From Akkermansiaceae bacterium (GTDB lineage Bacteria; Verrucomicrobiota; Verrucomicrobiia; Verrucomicrobiales; DEV007), in the NCBI GenBank assembly GCA_024233005.1, contig JACKQE010000001.1, forward strand, positions 372,001 to 436,000: a stretch of 64,000 bases of DNA. Direction: 5' to 3'. The notes beneath the pieces are model-generated. The model searched no databases. It was not told where the DNA came from and saw only the letters and a program-made list of their open reading frames with translations. This document shows, piece by piece, positions 44,661 through 53,631 of this stretch. The position numbers and the translations under genes were made by a program. Position 1 is the first letter of the stretch, and each line of letters begins with the position of its first letter.

Positions 44661-46187
44661 ATGTCGAAAGTCCCCCAAACCGCCATCACTCCCACCCGTT
44701 CGGACGATTTTCCCGAATGGTACCAACAGGTCGTTCGTGCCGCTGATTTGGCGGAAAATTCAGAAGTCCGTGGCTGCATGGTGATCAAGCCCTGGGGTTA
44801 CGGGATCTGGGAAGCGATCCAGCGCCAACTCGATGCCTACTTTAAAGCGACAGGCCACAAAAATGCCTATTTTCCGTTGCTCATTCCGGTGAGTTACCTC
44901 GAAAAGGAAGCCTCCCATGTCGAGGGCTTCGCCACGGAATGCGCCGTGGTCACGCACCACCGGCTTGAACTGAAGGACGGTCGGATGGTTCCGAGCGGTG
45001 AACTGGCCGAGCCCTATGTCATCCGGCCTACATCGGAGACCATCATCGGCGCCGCATTTGCACGGTGGGTCCGGAGCTACCGGGACCTGCCTCTCCTGAT
45101 CAACCAGTGGGCCAACGTCATGCGTTGGGAAATGCGGCCGCGACTGTTTCTCCGCACTGCGGAATTCCTCTGGCAGGAAGGCCACACGGCGCATGAGACA
45201 TTGGAAGAAGCCATGGAGGAAACGCGGCGGATGCATGCCGTGTATGAGAAATTCCTCCGGGAGCACCTTGCCATTCCAGCCATTGCCGGGGAAAAGACAG
45301 AGGGCGAGCGCTTCCCTGGCGCCTTGAACACTTTCACCGTCGAGGCCATGGTGCAAGACCGCAAAGCCGTCCAAGCGGGCACTTCCCATTTCCTTGGGCG
45401 TAATTTCTCCGCCGCGGCGGGGATCGAATTTGAAAGTCGGGAAGGCAAGCGGGAGTTGGCTTGGACCACGAGTTGGGGCGTCAGCACCCGCCTCATCGGC
45501 ACCCTCCTGATGGCCCACGCGGACGATGACGGTGCCGTCCTGCCTCCCCGGGTTGCCCCGACCCAGGTGGTGATTCTTCCCGTGACCCCCAAGGAGGAGA
45601 GCCGGACCGCCGTGTTGGAAGCGTGTGACCGTCTTGCTGCCGCCCTGCGGGAGCAGCGTTTCCATGGCGAACCGGTCTCGGTGGAAATAGACGCCCGCGA
45701 TCTCAGTGGGGGCAACAAAACCTGGGAATGGATCAAGAAAGGCGCGCCGGTTCGGATCGAGATCGGTCCCCGCGATCTGGAAAAAGGAACCGCCGCCGTG
45801 GCCCGTCGGGACCGCAGTCCCAAAGAGAAAGAATTCCTTCCCTGCGAGACCCTTCCTGAAGGCATGCCGGCCTTGCTTCAGTCCATCCAGGACACGCTTT
45901 TGGAGAGGGCTCTGTCCTTCCGAGAAACCCATACCAATGAGATTTCGTCATGGGAGGACCTCTGCGCCTATTTCACGCCAGCAACCAAAGGGCGGCCTGA
46001 GATTCATGGTGGTTTTGCCCTGGGCCATTGGGCGGGCGGGGTCGAGGATGAGAAACGGCTGAAGGATGAGTTGAAAGTCACCGTGCGCTGCATTCCAGAT
46101 GACCCCTCATTGCGAGGAGGCCCCGGGATCTGCATCGTGACAGGAAAACCGGCCGAAGGGCGGGTGGTTTTCGCCAAATCCTACTGA
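44661..46187 (+). CDS. proS: Prolyl-tRNA synthetase, archaeal/eukaryotic-like type (ProS type 3)
   Basis: A 508-residue class II synthetase. PYVIRPTSETIIGAAFARWV is motif 2 context, INQWANVMRWEMRPRLFLRT precedes the active site, and TSWGVSTRLIGTLLMAHAD is motif 3. The C-terminal domain ends in VTGKPAEGRVVFAKSY; the terminal Tyr is typical of the short type without an editing insertion. It charges tRNA-Pro. ATG 44661 gives MSKVPQTAITPTRSDDFPEW, matching family starts. Upstream of it is a 99-base gap after purK with no clear hairpin. It converges on cutA with a 7-base overlap. Confidence 0.96.
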   Translation: MSKVPQTAITPTRSDDFPEWYQQVVRAADLAENSEVRGCMVIKPWGYGIWEAIQRQLDAYFKATGHKNAYFPLLIPVSYLEKEASHVEGFATECAVVTHHRLELKDGRMVPSGELAEPYVIRPTSETIIGAAFARWVRSYRDLPLLINQWANVMRWEMRPRLFLRTAEFLWQEGHTAHETLEEAMEETRRMHAVYEKFLREHLAIPAIAGEKTEGERFPGALNTFTVEAMVQDRKAVQAGTSHFLGRNFSAAAGIEFESREGKRELAWTTSWGVSTRLIGTLLMAHADDDGAVLPPRVAPTQVVILPVTPKEESRTAVLEACDRLAAALREQRFHGEPVSVEIDARDLSGGNKTWEWIKKGAPVRIEIGPRDLEKGTAAVARRDRSPKEKEFLPCETLPEGMPALLQSIQDTLLERALSFRETHTNEISSWEDLCAYFTPATKGRPEIHGGFALGHWAGGVEDEKRLKDELKVTVRCIPDDPSLRGGPGICIVTGKPAEGRVVFAKSY

Positions 46188-46537
46188 TCTGGCATCGGAT
46201 GCTGTCTCGCGCACTGTTCCCCCACCCAGGAGAGATAGGCCTCAGAACCTGCAGCCACCGGAAGCGCGATGATTTCCGGCACCTCGTAAGGATGTGAGAC
46301 GCGCAGGACTTCGGCGAGGGCAGGAAAGGCTTCCCGGGTTGTTTTAATAATCCCCGGAACTTCGCTGGAAGTCTCAACAGAGCCTTGCCAGCGATAGATG
46401 GATTCGCAGGGCGCCAGCACATTGATGCAGGCCGCCAGTTGCTGTTCGATCAAAAGTGTGCCAATTTGTCGCGCTGTGGCCGCGTCTGGGAAGGTGGTCA
46501 ATACGATGAAAAGATCAGTGGGTGCGGGTGAGGTCAT
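46181..46537 (-). CDS. cutA: CutA1 family divalent-cation tolerance protein
   Basis: A 118-residue CutA1 protein, a trimeric PII-like ferredoxin fold in the cytoplasm. LTTFPDAATARQIGTLLIEQ, QLAACINVLAPCESIYRWQG and HPYEVPEIIALPV are the family motifs. The cellular role is uncertain, possibly metal or small-ligand binding. Its 3' end overlaps proS, and its start lies only 22 bases from the start of the divergent sensor kinase, so the two promoters must overlap each other or the coding regions. Confidence 0.95.
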   Translation of the reverse strand: MTSPAPTDLFIVLTTFPDAATARQIGTLLIEQQLAACINVLAPCESIYRWQGSVETSSEVPGIIKTTREAFPALAEVLRVSHPYEVPEIIALPVAAGSEAYLSWVGEQCARQHPMPDQ

Positions 46538-46559
46538 GGCCCGGATAAATTAGCGCAAA

Positions 46560-47780
46560 ATGAAGCCCGGATTTATTGATAAATTCATTGACCGTCTGCG
46601 CCGGGCAGATCCCGACGCCGTCCAGCGCCATGTCCTTCGAATCGTTCAGGAGAAGGGTTTCCTGGAGAGCGTTTTCGATGCCCTCCGGGAAGGGGTTATC
46701 GTCACCGGCACCGGCGGGCGCATTCACTACATCAACCTTGCGGCCTGCGCCCTATTCGGCATTTCACGGAAAGATTCGCTCGGTGAGCCGATCGAAAGTC
46801 GGCTGCGGGGTCTTGATTGGGCCGATCTGACGCGCGGCGGTCAGGTGGTGAGCCGGGATATGGAAATATTTTATCCCGAAAATCGCTATTTGAATTTTTA
46901 TGTCGCTCCTCTGCATGCTGAAGCTGAGGAAAAGAGCGAGCAGGTCGAGAATCTCGGGCATGTGCTGCTCCTTCGCGATGTCACCCAAAGTCGGCGCAGC
47001 GAGGAGGAACGCATCGAGTCGGAAAAACTCAATGCTTTGACGATGCTGGCGGCAGGAGTGGCCCATGAAATCGGGAATCCCCTGAATTCTCTCAACATCC
47101 ATCTCCAGTTGATCGGACGGAAATTGAAAAAAGCCCCGCCCAAGCTCGCAGCGGATCTGGGAGAAATGGTGGAGATCTGCCGTGGCGAGGTGCAGCGCTT
47201 GGATTTCATCGTCACCAGCTTCCTTTCCGCGGTGAGACCGACCTCCCCGCAGCTGCGCATGGTGGATATCAATGAACTGCTCCGGGACTCGGTGCGCTTT
47301 CTGGCTCCCGAGATTGCTGACCGGGGCATCAAAGTGGTCCTGCGTCTGCATCCCACCCTGCCGTTGCTTTCGGTTGATGAGGACCAAATCAAGCAGGTCT
47401 TTTACAACATCCTCCGGAATGCCAGCCAAGCCCTTGGATCAGGTTCCAAAGGCCGTGTCACCATCACCACGGACATGGATGACGCCACGGTTTCGATGCG
47501 CTTCACCGACACCGGTCCGGGAATTTCTCCGGAAAACCTCGGACGGATCACTGAACCTTATTTCACCACCAAAGCCGCAGGCTCCGGACTTGGGCTTCTC
47601 ATCGTGCATCGGATCGTCCGGGAGCACGGTGGGGAGGTCGAAATCAAAAGCCGGGAGGGTGACGGGACCACGGTGACGATCTTTCTGCCACGGATGGAGA
47701 AGCGCATGCGTTACCTGCCGGGCCCCTCCCCCGAACCCACCGGGTCAGATAATGGCGACCGCATCATTGACATCGATTGA
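46560..47780 (+). CDS. Soluble PAS-domain sensor histidine kinase (NtrB-like)
   Basis: A 406-residue kinase without membrane segments. A PAS domain covers about residues 35-140 (REGVIVTGTGGRIHYINLAA). HisKA contains the phospho-acceptor His in LAAGVAHEIGNPLNSLNIHL near residue 168. The ATPase domain has FYNILRNASQAL (N box), DTGPGISPENLGRI (G1) and TTKAAGSGLGLLIVHRIV (G2). It should sense a cytoplasmic signal and phosphorylate the sigma-54 activator encoded next; the genes overlap or nearly touch. The ligand of the PAS domain is unknown. Confidence 0.94.
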   Translation: MKPGFIDKFIDRLRRADPDAVQRHVLRIVQEKGFLESVFDALREGVIVTGTGGRIHYINLAACALFGISRKDSLGEPIESRLRGLDWADLTRGGQVVSRDMEIFYPENRYLNFYVAPLHAEAEEKSEQVENLGHVLLLRDVTQSRRSEEERIESEKLNALTMLAAGVAHEIGNPLNSLNIHLQLIGRKLKKAPPKLAADLGEMVEICRGEVQRLDFIVTSFLSAVRPTSPQLRMVDINELLRDSVRFLAPEIADRGIKVVLRLHPTLPLLSVDEDQIKQVFYNILRNASQALGSGSKGRVTITTDMDDATVSMRFTDTGPGISPENLGRITEPYFTTKAAGSGLGLLIVHRIVREHGGEVEIKSREGDGTTVTIFLPRMEKRMRYLPGPSPEPTGSDNGDRIIDID

Positions 47781-47812
47781 CTGCCGGACCTGACCGCCCC
47801 CCGTTTTCTCCC

Positions 47813-49237
47813 GTGAACTCAGAAAATTTCCAGGACACCACCGTCCTCATCGTGGATGACGAGAAGCACACTCGCGAGGGACTGCGCCGCTCCTTCGAGG
47901 ATGAGTTCGACGTTTACGTGGCGGCGAACATTGGCGAGGCCATGCAGGTTCTGCAAAATGAAAGCGTCGATGTTCTGGTGACCGACCTCCGGCTTGGCGG
48001 GGAGGATGGAATGGACCTGATCGATCGGGCGCTGAAGCTTCCCAAGCCGCCGGTCTGCATCATGATGACAGCCTACGGTTCCGTAGACATCGCGGTCCAG
48101 GCGATGAAGCGCGGGGCCTACCATTATGTGGGCAAACCGCTCAACATTGACGAGTTGGAATTGGTTATCAAACGCGCCGTGCGAAGCCGCAGCGTTGAGA
48201 AGGAGAACCGCCAGCTCAAGCAACAGGTTGAGCAGCATTTCGGTCTGGAAAACATCATCGGCAACGCCGGCGCGATGCAGCCGGTTTTCGATGTGGTGCG
48301 CCAGGTTGCCTCGACTCGGGCCACGGTGCTGATCGAAGGGGAAAGTGGGACCGGCAAGGAACTTGTCGCCCATGCCATCCACAACCTGAGCGGTCGGCCC
48401 AAAGCGCGGCTCGTCATCGTGCATTGTGCGGCCCTCAGTCCGCAATTGCTGGAAAGTGAACTCTTTGGTCACGAGCGGGGTGCCTTTACCGGTGCCACCG
48501 AGCGGCGGATCGGGCGGTTCGAAGAGGCCGATGGAGGAACGATTTTCCTGGATGAGATCGGGGAGATTGATGCCAGCACCCAGGTGAAGTTGCTCCGGGT
48601 GCTGGGAGAGCGGACCTTTGAGCGGGTGGGGGGCAACAAACCGATCAAAGTCGATGTCAGGGTCATTGCCGCGACCAATCGGCATTTGGAGGAAATGGTC
48701 GCGGCGGGAGATTTCCGGGATGACCTATTTTTCAGGCTCAATGTCGTGAAAATTTCCATGCCTCCGCTGCGGGACCGCATGGAGGATCTGGCGCTGATGG
48801 CCCATGCCTTTCTCAAGGAGTTCGCCAAGGAGAACGGTCGTCAGGTCCGGGAAATTCCCGAGGAGACCCTGCGGCTCCTGATGGCCCACCGCTGGCCAGG
48901 CAACGTTCGGGAGCTGCGCACCGCCATTGAGCATGGCGTCATCATGTGCAACGGTCTGAAACTCCTTCCGAAACACCTGCCAACCTTCCTGAGAGAGGAG
49001 GGAGGGTTGCCGCTGCTTCCCATGAAGCCCGGTCCCGGAACCGAAAAAGGACGGTTCGAGCCGGAAGAGGAGGATCTCAACCTCTCCCGCATGGAATTCC
49101 GCCTCATCGCCAGAGCTTTGGAGCGCAGCCGGGGGAATCGCACCGAAGCCGCCAAATTGTTGGGCATTAGCCGCCGTACGATGCAGCGCAAGCTCCTCGA
49201 TATAGAGGAAGGCCACGGAAAATCAGAGCATCATTGA
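47813..49237 (+). CDS. Sigma-54-dependent response regulator (NtrC family)
   Basis: A 474-residue activator. The receiver domain (VLIVDDEKHTREGLRRSFED, phospho-Asp in VTDLRLGGEDGMD) is followed by an AAA+ domain with GESGTGKE (Walker A), GAFTGA sigma-54 contact loop, GGTIFLDEIGE (Walker B) and RVIAATNRHLEEMV, then a Fis-type helix-turn-helix (GNRTEAAKLLGISRRTMQRK). Start is uncertain: GTG 47813 gives MNSENFQDTTVLIVDDEK, while TTG 47777 would overlap the kinase stop by 4 bases. Target promoters need a -24/-12 element; I cannot name any with confidence in this window. Confidence 0.95.
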   Translation: MNSENFQDTTVLIVDDEKHTREGLRRSFEDEFDVYVAANIGEAMQVLQNESVDVLVTDLRLGGEDGMDLIDRALKLPKPPVCIMMTAYGSVDIAVQAMKRGAYHYVGKPLNIDELELVIKRAVRSRSVEKENRQLKQQVEQHFGLENIIGNAGAMQPVFDVVRQVASTRATVLIEGESGTGKELVAHAIHNLSGRPKARLVIVHCAALSPQLLESELFGHERGAFTGATERRIGRFEEADGGTIFLDEIGEIDASTQVKLLRVLGERTFERVGGNKPIKVDVRVIAATNRHLEEMVAAGDFRDDLFFRLNVVKISMPPLRDRMEDLALMAHAFLKEFAKENGRQVREIPEETLRLLMAHRWPGNVRELRTAIEHGVIMCNGLKLLPKHLPTFLREEGGLPLLPMKPGPGTEKGRFEPEEEDLNLSRMEFRLIARALERSRGNRTEAAKLLGISRRTMQRKLLDIEEGHGKSEHH

Positions 49238-49264
49238 CAGTTATGACCGCTTTCATTGTATCAT
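49234..49264 (+). promoter_or_regulatory. Candidate sigma-70 promoter before the acetylesterase-like gene
   Basis: A perfect TTGACA (49234-49239) and a TATCAT (49259-49264, 5 of 6 to consensus) are separated by 19 bases. The -10 box ends 5 bases before the ATG at 49270, so transcription would begin at or next to the start codon, giving a leaderless message. The long spacer weakens the call. Confidence 0.3.
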
Positions 49265-49269
49265 GAATC

Positions 49270-50064
49270 ATGATCTCCCGCCGCTCCTGTTGTCTTCTGT
49301 TCCCGGTTCTTCTCTGCAGTCCCGCTTTTTCGTCCTCCCGGGCCGAACCCCCGGTGGAGAAGGAGAAGTTCCATCTCTACCTCCTGATTGGGCAATCCAA
49401 CATGGCCGGACGAGGGATCGTAGTCCCTGAGGAGAACGGTGCTCCTGAGCGGGTCTTGAAATTCACCAAGGAAAACACCTGGGCTCCGGCTGTGGAGCCC
49501 CTTCATTTCGACAAAACCATCGCCGGAGTGGGCCTGGGACGAAGCTTCGGCGAATTCATGGCCAAAGCCGAGCCCGGAGTGACCATTGGTCTGATCCCTT
49601 GTGCGGTTGGCGGCACGCCTTTGGACCGCTGGCTGAGCGGGGGCGATCTCTACCAAGCCGCTCTGACCCGGGCGAAACTTGCCGCCAAGGATGGAGTCAT
49701 CAAGGGCATTCTTTGGCACCAAGGTGAGAATGATGCCGGCAAAAAGGAGACGGCGGACAGCTACCTGACCCGTCTTACGGCGGCTGTCGCCTCCTGGAGG
49801 AAAGACCTGGATTCCCCGGACCTACCCTTTGTGGCGGGAAAACTAGGGGAATTCCTGGCTACAGATTACCAAGGGAAACCCTCCTACTGGAAACAGATCA
49901 ATGCCCAACTTGATGCGCTGCCAAGGACAGTCGCCCACGCGGCCGTGGTCGACTCCAGCGGACTCACGGCGAAGAGTGATCAGGTGCATTTTGACACGCC
50001 GGCCCTCCGAGAATTCGGTCGCCGCTATGCGGAAAAAATGTCCCTGCTCCTCAAGGCCAAATAG
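49270..50064 (+). CDS. Secreted sialate O-acetylesterase-like SGNH hydrolase
   Basis: A 264-residue protein with signal peptide (MISRRSCCLLFPVLLCSPAF). LYLLIGQSNMAGRGI holds the nucleophile Ser of the sialate O-acetylesterase (SASA/DUF303) family, IPCAVGGTPLDRW the Gly block, GILWHQGENDAGK the Asn block, and SDQVHFDTPAL the catalytic Asp-x-x-His. It probably removes acetyl groups from plant or host polysaccharides such as xylan or sialic acid. It lies alone after the two-component genes and converges on pirin. Confidence 0.92.
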   Translation: MISRRSCCLLFPVLLCSPAFSSSRAEPPVEKEKFHLYLLIGQSNMAGRGIVVPEENGAPERVLKFTKENTWAPAVEPLHFDKTIAGVGLGRSFGEFMAKAEPGVTIGLIPCAVGGTPLDRWLSGGDLYQAALTRAKLAAKDGVIKGILWHQGENDAGKKETADSYLTRLTAAVASWRKDLDSPDLPFVAGKLGEFLATDYQGKPSYWKQINAQLDALPRTVAHAAVVDSSGLTAKSDQVHFDTPALREFGRRYAEKMSLLLKAK

Positions 50065-50113
50065 AGATGGAGGGGCTGAAGTTCCGATCTCCTTCGACTT
50101 TGCTCAGGGAGGC

Positions 50114-50815
50114 CTATTTCAGGTCAAAGAGCAGACCTTCGGCAGCGCTCCCGGCAATGATGGAGAGGTCCCCCGAGTCCTCGGTGCTCACCGCGTCGCC
50201 CGGTTCGAGGGGTGTGCCGTTGACGGATACCGTGCCCTGGATGAGTTGGAACCAAGCGCCGCGACCGGCATTCAGGGCATGGCTCGCGGTTTGTCCGGGT
50301 GTGAGTCGGATGCGATAGACATCGGCGTCCTGGTGGATCGTGGCGGATCCGTCCCGCCCGTCGCGGGAGATCACGAGCACTTTTGGATCCCTTTCCCGGT
50401 CCGGGTCCGGGTGCCATTCGGTGTAGCTCGGAGGAAGGCCACGAAATTCCGGGAGGATCCAGATCTGGAGGAGATGGAGCGGCTCCGTTTGTGATGGATT
50501 GAATTCACTGTGGGTCACCCCGCTGCCGGCGCTCATCAGTTGAATCTGGCCGGGAAGCAGCGTGCGGCCGTTGCCCATGCTGTCCTGATGACCGATCGAG
50601 CCTTCGACGACATAGCTGAAAATCTCCATGTCACGATGCGGATGGGTCGGAAAGCCTGCCCCCGGAGCGATGAAATCCTGGTTGATGACCCGGAGGCTGC
50701 GGAAGCCCATGTGGCGGGGGTCGTGATAACCGGCAAAGCTGAAGGTGTGGCGGGTGTCGAGCCATCCATGGTCGGCATGGCCCCGGTCATGGGACTTGCG
50801 TAGGGTCAATTTCAT
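50114..50815 (-). CDS. Pirin-family protein (bicupin, quercetinase-like)
   Basis: A 233-residue pirin. FPTHPHRDMEIFSYVVEGSI and MSAGSGVTHSEFN carry three His and one Glu that bind metal in pirins; the C-terminal cupin (GRGAWFQLIQGTVSVNGTPL) lacks them, as usual. The length fits the YhhW-type bicupins, some of which oxidise quercetin, but the substrate here is unknown. ATG 50815 gives MKLTLRKSHDRGHADHGWL, matching family starts; the frame extends to 50854. It is divergent from a LysR gene, a common arrangement for pirins, with a T-N11-A dyad between them. Confidence 0.93.
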   Translation of the reverse strand: MKLTLRKSHDRGHADHGWLDTRHTFSFAGYHDPRHMGFRSLRVINQDFIAPGAGFPTHPHRDMEIFSYVVEGSIGHQDSMGNGRTLLPGQIQLMSAGSGVTHSEFNPSQTEPLHLLQIWILPEFRGLPPSYTEWHPDPDRERDPKVLVISRDGRDGSATIHQDADVYRIRLTPGQTASHALNAGRGAWFQLIQGTVSVNGTPLEPGDAVSTEDSGDLSIIAGSAAEGLLFDLK

Positions 50816-50869
50816 GATGAAGCATACTGGCGCAGGGATCAGCTTCTGTAACATGCTTTTTCCTTCACA

Positions 50870-50894
50870 AGCCCATGCCGGGAGGTTATGGGCT
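50870..50894. promoter_or_regulatory. LysR box (T-N11-A dyad) between pirin and lysR
   Basis: AGCCCAT (50870-50876) and ATGGGCT (50888-50894) are perfect 7-base reverse complements separated by 11 bases, so T50876-N11-A50888 fits the LysR core. It is 19 bases before the lysR start and 54 bases before the pirin start, suitable for autoregulation and control of pirin. Confidence 0.6.
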
Positions 50895-50913
50895 ATCCAG
50901 CAAGGACCGCCCC

Positions 50914-51828
50914 ATGGAGTTTCATCAATTGCGTTATTTCATTGCTGCCGCCGAGGAGTTGGGTATCACCCGGGCGGCACGTCGGCTCAATGTCACCCAG
51001 CCAGCCCTGAGTCGGCAGATCGCAGCACTGGAGGAAGAACTGGGGGTGGCGCTCTTCGACCGGATCAAGCAGCGCATATACCTCACGGATGCCGGGCGGT
51101 TTTTCCTGACCCGGGCCCGCCAGATTGTCTGCGATGCCGCGACCAGTGCCCAGCAGGTACGGGAGCAGTTTGGGAGTGCCCGCCGGACTCTCCGGCTCGG
51201 TTTTCTGACGCCTTTCCTTGATGACCTGGTCGTGCCTGCGGTCAAGGCGTTCCGGCAGCGGCATCCCACCACCCAAGTGGCGCTTTTCGAATTGTCTCCC
51301 CGCGCTCAGCTGGACCGGCTTCGCAATGATGAGCTGGATCTTGCTGTGCTGGGTAATGTGGCCACCGATGACCATGCTGTTTTTGAGGTCCACGCCATCA
51401 TGCGGAGCCGGATGGCCGCCATCCTGCCGGTCGATCACGCGCTCTCCGCGCGCCGGTCGATCGCGCTGCGGGAGTTGGCGGGGGAGGTGTTCGTTTCCCT
51501 TTCGGATCTGCTTTTCCCGGGTCGACGCGATTTCCTCCGGGCCATCTGTGCCCGCCAAGGCTTCGAACCAAACATTGGCACCGAGTGCGACTCCTTGCCT
51601 CTTCTGTTGGGGGCCGTCGCTTCGGGCGAAGGCGTTGCCCTCTTGCCGAGACACAGCGAGAAACTACCCCATGGAGGCTGCGTTTATGTGACCTTGAAAA
51701 GTCCCATTACCCATGCCGAGACCTTTCTTGTCCGCCGTCGGGGGCCCGCTGCTGCGGGCATCGCTGCCTTGTCCGGGGAGATTGAAGCCTGTGCCGCAGC
51801 GGTGTCCGGCCCGCCCGAGGGCAAATGA
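50914..51828 (+). CDS. LysR-family regulator, divergent from pirin
   Basis: A 304-residue LysR protein. MEFHQLRYFIAAAEELGITR and RRLNVTQPALSRQIAALEEE form the DNA-binding domain; the remainder is the two-lobe effector domain. ATG 50914 gives the standard family start; the frame begins at 50875. LysR proteins next to pirins respond to aromatic or oxidised compounds in some bacteria (family knowledge), so it likely controls pirin through the dyad at 50870-50894. Confidence 0.94.
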   Translation: MEFHQLRYFIAAAEELGITRAARRLNVTQPALSRQIAALEEELGVALFDRIKQRIYLTDAGRFFLTRARQIVCDAATSAQQVREQFGSARRTLRLGFLTPFLDDLVVPAVKAFRQRHPTTQVALFELSPRAQLDRLRNDELDLAVLGNVATDDHAVFEVHAIMRSRMAAILPVDHALSARRSIALRELAGEVFVSLSDLLFPGRRDFLRAICARQGFEPNIGTECDSLPLLLGAVASGEGVALLPRHSEKLPHGGCVYVTLKSPITHAETFLVRRRGPAAAGIAALSGEIEACAAAVSGPPEGK

Positions 51829-51926
51829 ATGACAGCCGCCTCCAGGGCTGGTTTTTTGGGAAAAATCCAGTCGTCAGGAACGGGTAACGCGCTATTTTAG
51901 CTCCTTCCCTCGAATTTTCACTGACC

Positions 51927-52613
51927 GTGGTCCATCTCCCATCCAGCTCTACGGTCCTCATCGAGGCTCGCAACATCACACGCTCCTTCCAAATGGGCGA
52001 GCGATCGCTGACGATCCTGCATGAGGTTTCCTTCAAGGTGAACGATGGCGAGAAGGTGTTTCTCTGCGGACCGAGCGGCGCCGGCAAGACTTCCCTGCTC
52101 TATACTCTGGCAGGGCTGGAAGCTCCCACGGCGGGGGAAGTCTGGATCGACGGCAGGCCGCTCTATGCGTTGGCCGGCATGGAACAGGCCCGGGTGCGAA
52201 ACCAGATCATGGGTTACGTTTTCCAAAATTATGGACTCTTGCCGGAGTTCACCGCTCTGGAAAACGTCATGCTTCCTTCCATCATCGCAGGGCATCCCGA
52301 ACCGGACCGGGCTGCTTCCCTCCTCAACCGGGTGGGGTTGGGAAACCGTCTCGGGCATCGTCCGGCGGAACTTTCCGGCGGCGAGCAGCAACGAGTCGCG
52401 ATTGCCCGTTGTCTGGTCAACTCGCCGCAGGTCGTGTTCGCCGATGAGCCGACGGGCAATCTCGATGCCAAAACCGGTAGCGCCGTCATGGATCTTCTCC
52501 TGGATCTGGCCTCCGAGGAAAAACGGGCGCTCCTCGTGGTCACCCATGACTCCCGGCTGGCCGCACGGGGTGACCGCCAACTTCATCTTGAAGATGGTCG
52601 TTTGGTCGATTGA
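51927..52613 (+). CDS. LolD-like ABC transporter ATPase
   Basis: A 228-residue ATP-binding subunit of the LolD/MacB/FtsE type. GPSGAGKTSLLYTLAGLE is Walker A, YVFQNYGLLPEFTALENVML includes the Q-loop, LSGGEQQRVAIARCL the signature, VVFADEPTGNLD Walker B and VVTHD the H-loop. A GTG at 51927 is the start. No permease gene lies on either side, so its LolC/E-like partner must be elsewhere. It might extract lipoproteins from the inner membrane or drive a MacB-like system. It is followed after 65 bases by an aminotransferase gene. Confidence 0.92.
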   Translation: MVHLPSSSTVLIEARNITRSFQMGERSLTILHEVSFKVNDGEKVFLCGPSGAGKTSLLYTLAGLEAPTAGEVWIDGRPLYALAGMEQARVRNQIMGYVFQNYGLLPEFTALENVMLPSIIAGHPEPDRAASLLNRVGLGNRLGHRPAELSGGEQQRVAIARCLVNSPQVVFADEPTGNLDAKTGSAVMDLLLDLASEEKRALLVVTHDSRLAARGDRQLHLEDGRLVD

Positions 52614-52678
52614 CCGGACGCGATTTCATCGTTCAGTGTCGTCCTTTTCAAAAGCTTTACCGTAGACCCTCCGCCTCC

Positions 52679-53578
52679 ATGCAGAATCCTCTCAAAGTAT
52701 ACATTGACGGCCAGCTCTTTCCGGAGAACGAGGCCAAAATTTCCGTTTTCGATCACGGTCTGCTCTACGGTGACGGGGTCTTCGAAGGCATTCGGTTCTA
52801 TTGTGGCCGCGTCTTCCGTCTTGAGGAGCATGTGGCCCGACTCTATGACTCGGCGAAATCACTGCTCTTGACCATACCGATGACCCAGGAGGAAATGATC
52901 GGGGCCGTGGTGGACACCATCAAGGCCAATGGCCTCCGGGATGGCTACGTCCGGCTGGTGGTGACGCGGGGCGTGGGCGGACTGGGTCTCAGTCCCTACC
53001 GGTGCAAAAAGGCTTCGATCATTGTCATTGCCTCGACCATCCAGCTTTACGACCAGAAATGCTACGAGGAAGGTCTCAAAGTGGCGACCTGCTCCACCCG
53101 TCGCCCCACCAGCGCCTCCCTCGAGCCTGCGGTCAAGTCGCTCAACTATCTGAGCAATGTCATGGGGAAAATCGAGGCCATTGCCGCCGGTGCCGAAGAG
53201 GGAGTGATGCTCAACGAGCAGGGGTTCGTCAGCGAGTGCACTGGAGACAATATTTTCGTCGTCAAAAATGGCGTCATCCATACTCCACCGCGTCATGCGG
53301 GTATTCTGGATGGAATCACCCGCCGGGTGGTTTTTGAACTCGCGGTCTCAGCCGGCTTTACCCTGGTGGAGCGTCAGATGACCCGCTACGACCTCTACGT
53401 GGCCGATGAGTTGTTCCTCACCGGCACTGCGGCCGAAGTGGTCCCGGTGCACCAGTACGATGAACGCGTCATCGGCACGGGCAAGCCCGGTCCGGTGACC
53501 CAACGGCTGATGCTTGATTTCCGTCAACTCGCTGAGTCCACAGGAACTCCCATTTACGAAGACGCAAAACTGTCGTAA
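52679..53578 (+). CDS. ilvE: Class IV aminotransferase (branched-chain type)
   Basis: A 299-residue PLP-dependent aminotransferase of fold type IV. VYIDGQLFPENEAKISVFDH and LLYGDGVFEGIRFYCGRVFR are the N-terminal motifs, AVKSLNYLSNVMGKIEA carries the PLP Lys, and EGVMLNEQGFVSECTGDNIF plus FLTGTAAEVVPV are diagnostic for IlvE/BCAT. It most likely interconverts branched-chain amino acids and 2-oxoacids; a D-amino acid transaminase role is less likely. ATG 52679 matches family starts. It precedes mcsA by 53 bases. Confidence 0.92.
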   Translation: MQNPLKVYIDGQLFPENEAKISVFDHGLLYGDGVFEGIRFYCGRVFRLEEHVARLYDSAKSLLLTIPMTQEEMIGAVVDTIKANGLRDGYVRLVVTRGVGGLGLSPYRCKKASIIVIASTIQLYDQKCYEEGLKVATCSTRRPTSASLEPAVKSLNYLSNVMGKIEAIAAGAEEGVMLNEQGFVSECTGDNIFVVKNGVIHTPPRHAGILDGITRRVVFELAVSAGFTLVERQMTRYDLYVADELFLTGTAAEVVPVHQYDERVIGTGKPGPVTQRLMLDFRQLAESTGTPIYEDAKLS

Positions 53579-53631
53579 AGTTTCATTCTGCCCCCTGACG
53601 TCGGTTCCCCGGCCCCCGGGCGGCCGTGGTT

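Noticed and set aside
44760..45932. 390-codon minus-strand open frame
   Set aside because: Lies wholly antisense inside proS, which has full synthetase motifs.
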